Below, piece after piece: positions 1 through 9,814 of a stretch of 64,000 nucleotides of DNA. The translations under genes and the position numbers were made by a program. Source of the DNA: Symbiodinium natans (lineage: Eukaryota; Sar; Dinophyceae; Suessiales; Symbiodiniaceae). The stretch is taken from contig CAJNDS010002257.1 of assembly GCA_905221605.1 (NCBI GenBank), positions 1,080,422-1,144,421 of the forward strand. Reading direction: 5' to 3'. The notes under the pieces were generated by a model, which was not told the DNA's origin, did no database searches, and saw nothing but the letters and a program-made list of their open reading frames with translations. The first letter of the stretch is position 1. The number at the start of each line of letters is the position of its first letter.

Positions 1-307
1 TCAGGATCCTACGGCGCCATAAACCCCAAAAACCCTCTAAACCCTAAACTCTAAACCCTCAAGACTCAGCCCCGAACCTCTACACCTCTGAATCTTCACC
101 TACACACACCGCCAAACCTCGTAAACCCCGAGCCCCAGTACCCTAAACCCCCGAACCCCAACCCCAAACCCCAAACCCAAACCCCGAACCCTAAACCCTA
201 AACCCCAAACCCCAAACCCCAAACCCTAAACCCTAAACCCTAAACCCTAAACCCTAAACCCTAACCCCCCCCCCCCCCCCCCCCCCCCCGGCACATCCCC
301 CCCCGGC

Positions 308-353
308 CTCGCCGCGCTTCGGCGAGGTCGGTGCAGGCTTTGGACAGCTGGTC
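308..353 (-). CDS. Coiled-coil exon
   Basis: The minus strand reads DQLSKACTDLAEARR after an AG and ends before GCCGGG, a GC-type donor. It lies between a CCCTAAA array with a C run (180-289) and a TTTAGGG array (372-450). It is the exon nearest the left edge, so later exons are probably outside the window. Confidence 0.4.
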
Positions 354-931
354 CTCCGCAAGTTTGGGGTTTCGGGTTTCGGGTTTAGGGTTTAGGGTTT
401 AGGGTTTAGGGTTTAGGGTTTAGGGTTTAGGGTTTAGGGTTTAGGGTTTAGGGCTCAGGAAGGGGTGTAGGGCTTAGTGTTTGGGGTTTCGGGAATGGGG
501 AATAAGGATTTAGGATTTCGGTCTTGCGGTGAAGGAGTCCCAGTGGCTCGGCGGGTTTCAGTTTAGCATGTTAACGAGCCTCTAGTCTCCCGGAGAAAAA
601 GAACAGACCATTCATATTGCTAAGGATCCCTGTATATTATGTCGGGGATTGCTTTGCTTAGATTCCTCAACCCTCAACCCTCAACCCCAAGCCCTGAACC
701 AAAAAAACTAGTCAACGGCATATTGCTGAGGGTTTTCAGTTCCCACGTAGGTTACCTTACAAAACAGGCTTCTACAAGTGCAAGGAATGTACAAGGGTAC
801 TATAAGGGCAGTGGATCGACTCTATATACAATATGTGGGAACATGGTGGAAAAACACGCCTGTCTTAGCTGAACCCCATGAGGCCCTGAACCCTAAAGCC
901 TAAACCCTAAACCCTAAACCCTAAACCCTAG

Positions 932-1010
932 GCTCCAGCTGCTGCACGCGCTCCGCATCCAAGACGTTGAGCGCCTGCAGCGGGCTGCAGCGGAGTGCCA
1001 GCTTCTACTG
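932..1010 (+). CDS. Coiled-coil exon in opposite orientation
   Basis: The + strand has CCCTAG before and GTAGGG after this piece, both canonical. It reads LQLLHALRIQDVERLQRAAA, then ECQLLL. The ALRIQDVER segment resembles ALRSTDVER and ALKSSDAEC in minus-strand exons at 7151 and 12247, so this looks like an inverted relative. A minus-strand reading (934-1004, KLALRCSPLQALNVLDAERV) is also open with a GC donor and cannot be excluded. CCCTAAA lies to the left and a TTTAGGG array to the right (1014-1110). Confidence 0.4.
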
Positions 1011-1212
1011 GTAGGGTTTAGGGTTTAGGGTTTAGGGTTTAGGGTTTAGGGTTTAGGGTTTAGGGTTTAGGGTTTAGGGTTTAGGGTTTAGGGTTTAGGG
1101 TTTAGGGTTTGGGGTTTGCAGTTTCAGGACCCTGGAACCTTGGGGCCTTTAACTCCCAACAACCTTCGTACCCGAGGCCAGACTCCCAAAGTTTCCACAA
1201 CTCGTGAATTTA

Positions 1213-1283
1213 GGGTTTAGGGACTCTCTCTACCTACAGTTTTATGGGATATACCTACGAATTAAGGGGTAGTTACTACTAAC
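1213..1283. mobile_element. MITE family B, partial
   Basis: About 70 bp match one arm and loop of the family best seen at 7424-7516: GGGACTCTC, then TACCTACAGTTTTATGGG and an AATTAAGGGG core ending in ACTACTAAC. The distal arm is missing. Confidence 0.5.
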
Positions 1284-1499
1284 CCCAAGCTTCAGTTTGG
1301 GGATCCCTGTCATTTGCACGCCCCTGTCGCAGTACATCTCTCCACCCGTAACGACCAGCATCCCCGACCCCAAATTGCTAAGACTCCGAACCCCGAAGCC
1401 GGAAGCCCTGAAGCCCAAACCCTAAATATCACAAAATATGCCTCAGAACCCCCAAAATATCCCTAAACATTCCTTAAACCCCTAAATATTCCTTAACCA

Positions 1500-1502
1500 C
1501 CC

Positions 1503-1533
<31 letters not shown>

Positions 1534-1541
1534 AAAAAAAA
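1500..1541. repeat. Poly-C run followed by poly-A run
   Basis: A run of about 24 C is followed directly by about 19 A. It sits just downstream, on the minus strand, of the exon at 1585-1638. Confidence 0.9.
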
Positions 1542-1584
1542 AGAATGAACCCCAAAACCCTCATCAACCCTGAAAACCTCACAC

Positions 1585-1638
1585 GAACTGTGCCTCGACC
1601 TTGCCGGCAGTTTCGAAGGCCTGCCGATCGAGCAGGTC
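1585..1638 (-). CDS. Coiled-coil exon
   Basis: The minus strand reads DLLDRQAFETAGKVEAQF, 18 codons exactly. It follows TGCCAG and is followed by GTGTGAGG, so both splice sites are canonical and the exon is phase 0-0. The acceptor side faces TTTAGGG variants (1655-1735). Confidence 0.55.
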
Positions 1639-3281
1639 CTGGCATTTAAGGGCATTAGGATTTGGGGTTTAGGGTTTAGGATTTAGGGCTTAGGGTTTAG
1701 GATTTAGGGTTTAGGGTTTAGGATTTAGGGTAGAAGTCATGGCTGCCAAACTGCGGGCTCCCATACTGTAGCTACCCTGCGTTGGTTACGATTTGGCAGC
1801 CGTAAACCCTAAAACGGATTTGGGAGCCGGAAACCCTAAAACCCTAAAACCCTAAACCCTAAAACCCTTCAGGTCTAGGATTCATTGTGGGCTTAGGGGT
1901 TCTCAAGAGTTCGGGTCTAGGGTCGTTTAGGGGTAGTCGTTTTGGGGAGCTAGGCCTGAGTTTGGGCGCTTCAAGGCTTGAATCGTAAACCTAACCACTA
2001 ACCTCGAAACTTCAGACTTGGGAGTACGGCTTTTAGGGTTTTAGGGCTTCGGGCTTATGCTGGCAACATTGCCACCTTTTCACCAGCACAGTGCAGAACC
2101 ACGTTTGACGCAAGGGCACCGATCGGCCACCCCTTCTATACTCCAAATACAATAGAACCGCCTTAAGGGGATCCACCAAAAAGGATACCCTTGTTTTCGG
2201 AAACCCCCTTTTAGGCCTTTGGGCATGGAGGGAGAGTTCCTGTGAAATTAAAAACCCTACATCCTAAACCCTAAACCCTTGTGGAAAGTTCCTTTCAGAG
2301 CACGAGGAGCAGTAGACTACAGACGCTTTTTTGGGGGAAGAAACAAGACCGCAGGGAACCCCTGATGCTGTTCAGAACCTCCTAGACCCCATGACCCTAT
2401 AACCCTAAGCCCTATACCCCTTTTCCCGGCTTAGCCGTCGACGTGCAGTATTTCATTCAATAGCCATATGGCGAAGAAGACGGTTTCAAGCTTAGAGTTA
2501 AGATTCTGATCCTTAACAAACAAGACCGAAAGCTTTCAGATCCATCCCTCACCAAGATCCCCCTGCGGGGCTGGGACTAAGCACAAAAAGGGCCCTAAAC
2601 CCACATGGGTCGTTCTCTGAGTCAGGTTCCCTTGGTGGGTCCCAGCTTGTTTCGTACAGCATCAAATATGAAAGTCGGGGTCCCCTATAGAATACGGCAC
2701 CCGCAGAAAAAGACCTCCCAAAGGACTCGAATTTAGAGAACCACCCACATGTCTTAAGTCTCATAGAGCTTGCAACCCCCAAACTTGCAACCCCCAAGCC
2801 CTAAACCCTAAACCTTTAGCCCTAATCGCTGAAACGCTCAGGACCCCCTTCAAGCCCCAACGCAAAAAACAACACCAACACCCCGTAGAACCACAATGCC
2901 TTGAAATCCTTAAAATACCCCAAACCCTAAACCCTAAACCCTAAACCCTAAACCCTAAACCCTAAACCCTAAACCCTAAACCCTAAACCCTAAACCCTAA
3001 ACCCTAAACCCTAAACCCTAAACCCTAAACCCTAAACCCTAAACCCTAAACCCGATGAAAACCAGCTAGTCATCCCCAACCGCTCAAGCCCAAACCCTGC
3101 ATGCGGTCCAATGAAACCCCCGAAGACCCTAAAGGCCGTAGACACCCCAAAGCACCCTGCGACCCCCCAAAACACTACCTGATTCCTAAACCTTGTATTA
3201 TCCCTAACCCTAACCCTAAACCCTAAACCCTGCACCCTAAAGCCTCAACCCAAAACCCTATAAACCCAAGAAACCCTAAAC
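1639..3281. other. Intronic DNA with telomeric arrays
   Basis: I see no convincing exon here. The stretch holds TTTAGGG variants (1660-1735), an imperfect inverted repeat GGCTGCCAAAC/GATTTGGCAGCC at 1741-1800, unique DNA at 2040-2800 with a chance 82-codon minus frame, and a long CCCTAAA array at 2925-3053. Confidence 0.6.
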
Positions 3282-3357
3282 CCTTGGCCCCGCACGCGCA
3301 GCTCGCCGGCGCGCTGCTCCACAAGATCGCGCGCATCCAGGGCCACCTCCGACGACG
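3282..3357 (-). CDS. Coiled-coil exon
   Basis: After CCGCAG the minus strand reads SSEVALDARDLVEQRAGELR and a few more residues. The donor is GTTTAGGG, the first repeat of the adjoining array. Spacing of Leu and Val is heptad-like. Confidence 0.55.
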
Positions 3358-3375
3358 CTGCGGGTTTACTTACTG

Positions 3376-3570
3376 TTGGTTGGTAGGGAATGGGGAGGGT
3401 TTAGGCGGGTTTAGGGTTTAGGGTTTAGGGTTTAGGGTTAAGGGTTTAGGGTTTAGGGTTTAGGGTTTAGGGTTTAGGGATTAGGAGGAATGAGGGAATG
3501 AGGTAACCTATATAATCCCTTAAAGGGAATACTTAGGGCGCTAATTCCCTCATTCCCTGTTAACCAACCG
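3376..3570. mobile_element. Palindromic element containing a TTTAGGG array
   Basis: The ends are inverted copies: GTTGGTTGGTAGGGAATG on the left and CATTCCCTGTTAACCAACC on the right. Inner arms GAATGAGGGAATGAGG and CCTCATTCCCT also pair. A TTTAGGG array (about 3400-3478) lies between the outer arms, as if inserted into a MITE. Confidence 0.5.
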
Positions 3571-3932
3571 TAAGTTTGAGGGTTTCAAGGTCTCAGCGTG
3601 TTAGGTCTTAGTGTATTTTCAGGCTTGAGGTTTAAGGCATAAGGCTTGGAGTATTTTTAATGTTTTTGTTTACGTAGCTTGACATATATACCCTATAAAC
3701 CTTTAACCCTGCTATACCCTAAGCCGTATATCCGAAACCCTACATCCTAACCATAAATCTTATAGACCCTAAATCCTAAACCCAAAATCCTACACCCCAA
3801 ATCTTCTAAACCCTAAATCCTAAACCCTAAATCCTAAACCCGAAATCCTGAACCCTAAACCCTAAATCCTAAGCCCTAAGCCCCAAATCCTAAACCTAAA
3901 CCCTGAACCCAAAATCCCCAAAAGCCCTGCAC

Positions 3933-3981
3933 TGTCTCCGTCCTTCTCAGCGGCTTCCCGCGCAAAGGCCTTGACCTCCGC
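3933..3981 (-). CDS. Coiled-coil exon
   Basis: After GGCCAG the minus strand reads AEVKAFAREAAEKDGDS, strongly alpha-helical. The donor is GTGCAGGG. To the right are TTTAGGG/TATTTAGGG repeats from about 4010, to the left CCCTAAA and CCTAAAT variants (3730-3910). Confidence 0.5.
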
Positions 3982-4719
3982 CTGGCCTCAACAAGCACTC
4001 TCGGCTCAGTTGGGTTTAGGGTATTTAGGGTATTTAGGGTATTTAGTTACGGGTTTAGGGCTTTAGGGGTATTTAGGGTTCAGGGTTTAGGGGTCAAGGG
4101 GCTTCAGGATGTTTGGAAGGGCTTTGAGGGTTGAGGGGCCTTGTATTGTGTCTTTGCTTTGTCCAAAGAAGGTCTTGAGGTGGGCATATGCGCATACTAC
4201 GGCATTCAGCTGAGCAAGTACAACACCCTGAGCCCAAAACCCAAACCCTAAACACGGCCCTACACGAAACACCTACTTCTCCCCACACGCAGCCCCAAAA
4301 AGCCCTAAACCCCTAAACCCCAATCCCTAATTCCTAAACCCAAAACCCAAAACCCTAAACCCAAACCCCTATCCCTAAACCCAAAACCCCTATCCCCAAA
4401 CCCTAAAACCTAAACCCTAATCTCCAAGCCAAAAACCTCAAACCCCTATCCCTAAACCCTAACCTAAACCCTAAACCCTAAACCCCCAACCCTAAACCCT
4501 AAACCCTAAACCCTAAACCCCAAACCCTAACCCTAAAACCTAATCCCTAAACCCTGAACCCCAACCCCCTATCCCTAAACCCTAAACTCCAAACCCTATA
4601 CCCTAAACCCCAAGCCCTAAACCCTAAACCCCACTCCCCAAACCCTAAACCCTAAACCCTAAACCCTAAACCCCTCAACCCTAAACCCTAAACCCTAAAC
4701 CCCAAACCCCAAACCCCAC

Positions 4720-4814
4720 CAAAGGGGCGCAGAGCGCCTTCGGCGCTCTGCGCCGCAGCGGCCGCCAGGCGCTCCAGGCGCAGGTCCAGGCGGCTCAGGG
4801 CTTCTTCGACGTGC
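4720..4814 (-). CDS. Coiled-coil exon
   Basis: After GCGAG the minus strand reads HVEEALSRLDLRLERLAAAA and continues AQSAEGALRPF, then GTGGGG as donor. Leu spacing LSRLDLRLERL is typical of a coiled coil. The exon contains a perfect 13-bp palindrome (4726-4754). A TTTAGGG array (4828-4933) precedes the acceptor in transcript order. Confidence 0.6.
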
Positions 4815-4981
4815 CTCGCTTTGGGGGGTTTAGGGTTTAGGGTTTAGGGTTTAGGGTTTAGGGTTTAGGGTTTAGGGTTTAGGGTTTAGGGTTTAGGGTT
4901 TAGGGTTTAGGGTTTAGGGTTTAGGGTTTAGGGCTAGGGCTGGTTTAGGAATTAGGCCGCTCAGGGGTTTAGAGGTTCGGG

Positions 4982-5430
4982 GGTTGGGAGTTTGCGGTTT
5001 TTGGGGCTTGGGGGTTTAGGGGTTTCGGTTTAGGGGGTTCCGGGTCTTGGGCTGGCTTGGCGTTGTGGGGGGTGGGGGGGCTCTGGGGGTTAGGTTTAAG
5101 GGGCTCTGGGGGTTGGAGGTCAAGGGCTCTCGCTGCTGCCTGTTCTTTTGGTGTTGGGGGGGGTGGGGGGGCAGAGAAGGATTTGGGAGTCTGTTGTGGC
5201 AGGGGTTGTGGGGTGGGGTGGGTGGGGGTGCTGTGGGGCTTCGTTTCCTGATGACGGGTAGCTCCTTTATTTGTTGTATGTTGTGTTTTGCTTTTTGTTT
5301 GTTCTGTTGTTTCGATGCTTGGTTTGTTTTGCTTTGTTTGTTGGTCATGTTTGCTTGTGTGTTATTTGTTTAGCGGGCCTGGTGACGGTGAGTGACAACC
5401 CTAAACCCTAAACCCTAAACCCTAAACCCT
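4982..5430. other. G-rich then T-rich intronic stretch
   Basis: The + strand is G-rich (5000-5230) and then TTTG/TTGTTT-rich (5255-5370). Open frames of about 110 codons on both strands are low-complexity (poly-Gly/Trp, poly-Pro/Gln) and I do not treat them as genes. Confidence 0.6.
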
Positions 5431-5453
5431 AAACCCTAAGGTGTAGAGCTTAC

Positions 5454-5520
5454 TCAGTGCCCGCAACCATGAACGGCCTCCGATCCACGCTGCGGAAGCT
5501 CTCCACATCGGCGCGGATAC
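5454..5520 (-). CDS. Coiled-coil-type exon with FRSVDRR motif
   Basis: After GCGAAG the minus strand reads IRADVESFRSVDRRPFMVAG, then GTAAGC as donor, close to the general consensus. FRSVDRR recurs as FRSMDRR in the exon at 10566-10630. The CCCTAAA array at 5399-5439 starts just inside the downstream intron. Confidence 0.55.
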
Positions 5521-5555
5521 CTTCGCCAGCATGGGGGGTGTTAAGGCTTAGGATT

Positions 5556-5706
5556 TAGGGCTTAGGAGGTTTAGGAGGTTTAGGAGGCTTAGGAGGTTTA
5601 GGAGGTTAGCAGGTTTAGGAGGTTTAGGAGGTTTAGGAGGTTTAAGAGGTTAGGAGGTTTAGGAGGTTTAGGAGGTGTAGGAGTTTTAGGAGGTTTAGGA
5701 GGTGCA
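5556..5706. repeat. (TTTAGGAGG)n nine-mer array
   Basis: About sixteen copies of a 9-bp unit TTTAGGAGG with few changes. It looks derived from TTTAGGG and has spread locally with its own register. Confidence 0.85.
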
Positions 5707-5892
5707 GGGTTTTTTTTGGGTGCGGGGCTTAGGGCCTAGGGCAGTTCAGCATTCAGGCTAAAGGCTTTGGGTTGTGGTCCTGTCAGATAAAAGGGGTTTG
5801 GGGTTGAGGGTTTGGGGTCTCGGGTCCCTACTAGTCCCTAAACCCTAAACCCTAAACCCTAAACCCTAAACCCTGAACCCCAAAAACCTAAA

Positions 5893-6230
5893 CCCTAAAA
5901 CCCTAAAACCCTAAAACCCTAAAACCCTAAAACCCTAAAACCCTAAAACCCTAAAACCCTAAAACCCTAAAACCCTAAAACCCCCTAAAACCCTAAAACC
6001 CTAAAACCCTAAAACCCTAAAACCCTAAAACCCTAAAACCCTAAAACCCTAAAACCCTAAAACCCTAAAACCCTAAAAACCCTAAAACCCTAAAACCCTA
6101 AAACCCTAAAACCCTAAAACCCTAAAACCCTAAAACCCTAAAACCCTAAAACCCTAAAACCCTAAAACCCTAAAACCCTAGAAACCTGAACCCTAAAACC
6201 CCAAAACCCTAAAACCCTAAAACCCTAAAC
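5893..6230. repeat. (CCCTAAAA)n eight-mer array
   Basis: About forty copies of the 8-mer CCCTAAAA, nearly uninterrupted, followed by ordinary CCCTAAA/CCCCAAA variants to 6288. The array is homogeneous for the extra A, so it grew as a block. Confidence 0.9.
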
Positions 6231-6291
6231 CCCAAACCCCAAACCCAAACCCTAAACCCCAAACCCCAAACCCTAAACCCTAAACCCTTAC

Positions 6292-6397
6292 CTGTGACCT
6301 CAAAGGCAAAACTCTTGGGAGGCCAGGCTTCCGTGCCTTTCTGGCCCTCGCCGAGCTCGGTCAGCGCCGACACCAGGCGCTCCAGCTGCGCCTGCGT
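6292..6397 (-). CDS. Coiled-coil exon, strong
   Basis: After TTTCGAG the minus strand reads TQAQLERLVSALTELGEGQK and continues through GTEAWPPKSFAFEVT. The donor is ACAG followed by GTAAGGG and then TTTAGGG repeats, so consensus donor and telomere repeat overlap. The 106-bp exon has CCCTAAA on the left and TTTAGGG (6405-6500) on the right. Confidence 0.65.
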
Positions 6398-6664
6398 CTC
6401 GAAAGGGTTTAGGGTTTAGGGTTTAGGGTTTAGGGTTTAGGGTTTAGGGTTCAGGGTTCAGGGTTTAGGGTTTGGGGTTTGGGGTTTAGGGTTTAAGGTT
6501 TAGGGTAGTTATATGGGCCCTCAATATGGTCCCTGACCTCCTTTAAAGGGTTCTGATGTATGGGCCCTTAATTTATGTAGGGCCTATAAGGGGTCCCCTT
6601 AAAACGGCCCATACTAAGGGACCATGTAATACCCTAAGACAAAAGGCCAAAAAGGATGGGGATT

Positions 6665-6772
6665 TTGGGGTTCGTATGCTCCCCCTAAAATACTAACAAT
6701 CCTTAATAGGGATTCGAATAAGGGGTACTATAATCCGTATGAAGGGCTGCTAGTATAAGATGAAGCATCCCA
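6665..6772. mobile_element. MITE family A
   Basis: A palindromic element of about 105 bp with arms ATGCTCCCCCTAAAATACTA and TAGTATAAGATGAAGCATCC around a CTTAATAGGGATT/GTACTATAATCC core. Relatives lie at 11806, 13830, 36057 and 49535, with half copies at 34800, 35680 and 50117. Confidence 0.6.
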
Positions 6773-7150
6773 ATTTGCACGGCTCATAGGGTCTATCGGG
6801 TTTACAGGGTGTATGGGGCTTGTAGGGTTGGTGATGTAAGGGCCCGGGATATCCTAAACCATGCGTCCTAAACCCTAAACGCTTAACCCCCTAGAACCCA
6901 CAAACCCTACAACCCTAAAACCCTGAAATCCTAAAGTCCAAAACCCCTAAAACCCAGAGGGTTTAACCTACAATCCTAAAACCCTCCAGACTCTAAAAAC
7001 ACCAAAGCCCCAAAACCCAACAAAATACTTCAGTTCTCCAAACTGAAACCCTAAGGCGCATCCCGACTGCTCCCTAAATTCCTAAATCCTAAACCCTAAA
7101 CCCTAACCTTAAACCCCAAACCCTAAACCCTAAACCCTAAACCCTAAAGC

Positions 7151-7202
7151 CTGGCGTTCCACATCCGTGCTCCGCAAGGCCTGGCCGAAGGGGTGTGCGG
7201 AA
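7151..7202 (-). CDS. Coiled-coil exon with ALRSTDVER motif
   Basis: After CCGTAG the minus strand reads SAHPFGQALRSTDVERQ. The donor is GCTTTAGGG: a GC donor carried by a variant telomeric repeat. A run of 18 C (minus strand) precedes the acceptor. ALRSTDVER resembles ALKSSDAEC at 12247-12333. Confidence 0.5.
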
Positions 7203-7260
7203 CTACGGGGGGGGGGGGGGGGGGCGCTGCTTCCGGGGCTTTACCTGGGACTCTCTTTAC

Positions 7261-7421
7261 ATAGGGTTTAGGGTTTAGGGTTTAGGGGTTTAGGGGTTTA
7301 GGGGTTTAGGGGTTTAGGGTTTAAGGGTTTAGGGGTTTAGGGGTTTAGGGTTTAGGGTTTAGGGTTTAGGGTTTAGGGTTTAGGGTTTAGGGTTTAGGGT
7401 TTAGGGTTTAGGGTTTAGGGC
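7261..7421. repeat. TTTAGGG array flanked by a 19-bp direct repeat
   Basis: A 161-bp array of TTTAGGG and TTTAGGGG. TACCTGGGACTCTCTTTAC is present immediately before (7242-7260) and after it (7422-7440), a perfect 19-bp duplication. The duplicated sequence is the end of a family B MITE, so the array interrupts that element. Confidence 0.9.
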
Positions 7422-7582
7422 TACCTGGGACTCTCTTTACCTACAGTTTCCTGGGTCATACCTGCTAATTAAGGGGAAGCCACTACTAAACTGTAGGTAA
7501 AGAGAGCCGCAGGTAGGGTTCATTTTACCTACAGTTTTCTGGGCTAATTACAGCTGCGAATTAAGGGGTCGTCACTACTAAC
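7422..7582. mobile_element. MITE family B, complete copy plus partial copy
   Basis: Positions 7422-7516 form a palindrome: CCTGGGACTCTCTTTACCTA pairs with TAGGTAAAGAGAGCCGCAGG around an AATTAAGGGG core. A second partial copy (7525-7582) follows with TTTTACCTACAGTTTTCTGG. Other copies: 1213, 11364, 41566 and, split, 45908. Confidence 0.7.
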
Positions 7583-8022
7583 CGTCCCTGTGGGGTACCC
7601 TAAATATTAGGTGCCGCATTATAATTGGGATCCTAATTTTGAAAGCCACCCAAATAGAGCCCCGGGTAGGGTTTAGGGTTCGACGTCCTTTGCGTCAATG
7701 CTGTGCGAGTTCGTCGGACGTAGGGCCGCTTTTTGGGGTTTAGGATGCAGGGTTTGGGGTTTAGGGTTTAGGGTGTGAAGATCTCAAACTTTCGGGTCCT
7801 GAGGAGACCTGCCAATGCTGCCGCTTGCTTCCCACGACGCTGGCTAAACTCTAGACCCTAAAAAACCCAAACCCCTAACCCCCAATCCCCTACACCCCTA
7901 AACCCTAAACCCCAATAAACCCCATAACCCCCATAAACCCTAAACCCTAAACCCTAAACCCTAAAGCCTAAACCCTAAACCCTAAACCCTAAACCCTAAA
8001 CCCTAAACCCTAAACCCTAAAC

Positions 8023-8115
8023 CAGTAGCAAGAGGGGCATTCGTCAGCATCCCCCGAGCCTCCAGGCTTTCGCTTTGCATCTCCCAGCGCTCCTGCAGAA
8101 GAGGCTTCCGAAGCC
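8023..8115 (-). CDS. Coiled-coil exon
   Basis: After TTCCAG the minus strand reads LRKPLLQERWEMQSESLEAR and then GMLTNAPLAT. The donor is GTTTAGGG, the repeat itself. CCCTAAA lies at 7931-8021 and TTTAGGG at 8138-8253. Confidence 0.6.
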
Positions 8116-8501
8116 CTGGAAGTCTGAAACCCTGAAAAGGGTTTAGGGTTTAGGGTTTAGGGTTTAGGGTTTAGGGTTTAGGGGTTTAGGGTTTAGGGTT
8201 TAGGGTTTAGGGTTTAGGGTTTAGGGTTTAGGGTTTAGGGTTTAGGGTTTAGGGTAAACCCTCTAAACATCATCAACCCCATAAACCCTAAGAAACCCTA
8301 TTAACCCTATAAACCCAAAATCCCTCTAGCTCCTGTCCCGAGTTCTGATTCCTAAAACCAACGCCCAATCCCCCCCCCCCCCCCCACCCCCCTAAACCCT
8401 AAACCCTAAACCCTCAACCCTAAACCCCTAAACCCCTAACCCCCAAACCCTAAACCCCTAAACCCCCCAAAACCATGGGGTTTGGGGCTTTGGGGCCCGA
8501 C

Positions 8502-8557
8502 CATGCACTCCTTCAGCTCCCCAGCCCTCCGGTCTGCCGCAGTGGCAGAGCGTTCCG
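8502..8557 (-). CDS. Coiled-coil exon
   Basis: After ACTCAG the minus strand reads ERSATAADRRAGELKECM, followed by donor GTCGGGCC. The right side carries TTTAGGG variants (8577-8750). Confidence 0.55.
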
Positions 8558-8759
8558 CTGAGTCGAGGCCTTTCGATTTAGGGTTTAGGGCTTAGGGTTT
8601 AAAGTTTAGGGTTTAGGGTTCAGGGTTGAGGGTTTGGGGTTTGGGGTTTAGGGTTTAAAGTTTAGGGTTTAGGGTTCAGGGTTCAGGGTTGAGGGTTTAG
8701 GGTTTGGGGTTTAGGGGTTAAGGGCTTCGGGTTTGGGGTTGAAACGGTTTAGGGTTGAG

Positions 8760-9199
8760 GGCTTAGGGGAGGGGATTTGTTATGAAACCCAGGGTTGAGG
8801 GAGCTTACGGCAGTGATCTCTGCAATTTCAGTAGATATAGTACATGTACAGAAGTATCCTAGCCCTCAGAAAGGCGATTTTTTTCGCGGAACGCCAATGT
8901 ACGACTGGAAGATTGGTTTAGGTTTGAGGGTTTTAGGGCAAAAAAGATTGCGGTTCAGGTCAAGCCTCAGTTAAAGCGCCGCTGAACACACTTGAGTGTT
9001 CAAGCCTTTCAGAGGGGGGGAAGAGAACACAAAAGAACCCCAAGAAGCCCAATACTTATCCCTTTAAGGGATCACTACGTGGTTGAGAACACTTTTTGTG
9101 AACCAGTCTACAGCGTTCACACCGTGCGTGGAGACTGCGGGAAACCGCTTCCCCTATGGCTGCGCCTTCCAACCATCCCCTTCCAACCATCCCCTTCCG
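8760..9199. other. Unique intronic stretch
   Basis: Sequence without long arrays. The frame at 8992-9315 becomes poly-Pro through the C run, so it is not a credible gene. No exon recognised. Confidence 0.5.

Positions 9200-9250
<51 letters not shown>
9200..9250. repeat. Poly-C run of 51
   Basis: Fifty-one uninterrupted C on the + strand, directly adjoining the donor side of the exon at 9253-9309. Confidence 0.9.
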
Positions 9251-9252
9251 AC

Positions 9253-9309
9253 GCCCGACAGCCTTCTAGGCACTGCGCCGCCGCGGCAGAGATCCTCTCA
9301 AAGCTGTCG
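9253..9309 (-). CDS. Coiled-coil exon
   Basis: After CTTATAG the minus strand reads DSFERISAAAAQCLEGCR, then GTGGGG from the poly-G side as donor. Alternating Ala and Glu/Arg suggests helix. Unlike most exons, its donor side has a poly-C/poly-G run rather than a CCCTAAA array. Confidence 0.5.
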
Positions 9310-9749
9310 CTATAAGTCGATTTTAGGGATTCAGGGCTTAAATCGGTAACACCAAACTGAAACACCGCAATCCCCCCAGGTGAAGTAACCTCCCACTTGT
9401 GTAACCTCGCGCCTGCTGGCTCGAGTCTATGAGGCTTTCTACCCTCAACCCGACACCCTACGCCCTAAACCCTCCTAAACCCTCCAGTCCATGAACCTTT
9501 CTACCCTCAACCCTACACCCTACGCCCTGGACCCCCTGAACCTTCAAGTCCATGATTCTACCCTAAACCCTACGCCCTAGACCCCTACAAGCCTAACACC
9601 CTGAAACGTCGGACGTTGGCCGCTGAAGCCCTGACGCAAACGGTTGTTGAAGATGCTGCCGGGTAAGACAAAAACCCCATAAGCCCCTAAACCCTAAACT
9701 GGCAGCCAGTGAAACACCCTGTAGACCCCCCTGTTGTGGAACCCCCAAC

Positions 9750-9813
9750 CCTCCCAGCGCGCAAGCTCCTCTCGACCCGGATTTCCATCCGCCGCAAAGC
9801 ATCCTCGATCTGC
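9750..9813 (-). CDS. Coiled-coil exon
   Basis: After CCACAG the minus strand reads QIEDALRRMEIRVERSLRAG, a clear heptad pattern. The donor is GTTGGGGG. Confidence 0.6.
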
Positions 9814-9814
9814 C

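Noticed and set aside
1-460. Left edge as a chromosome telomere
   Set aside because: CCCTAAA (180-265) is followed within 100 bp by TTTAGGG in the opposite sense, and the pattern repeats through all 64 kb.
8992-9365. Frames with poly-Pro or poly-Gly
   Set aside because: They are created by the 51-base C run; only the short minus exon next to it has protein-like sequence.
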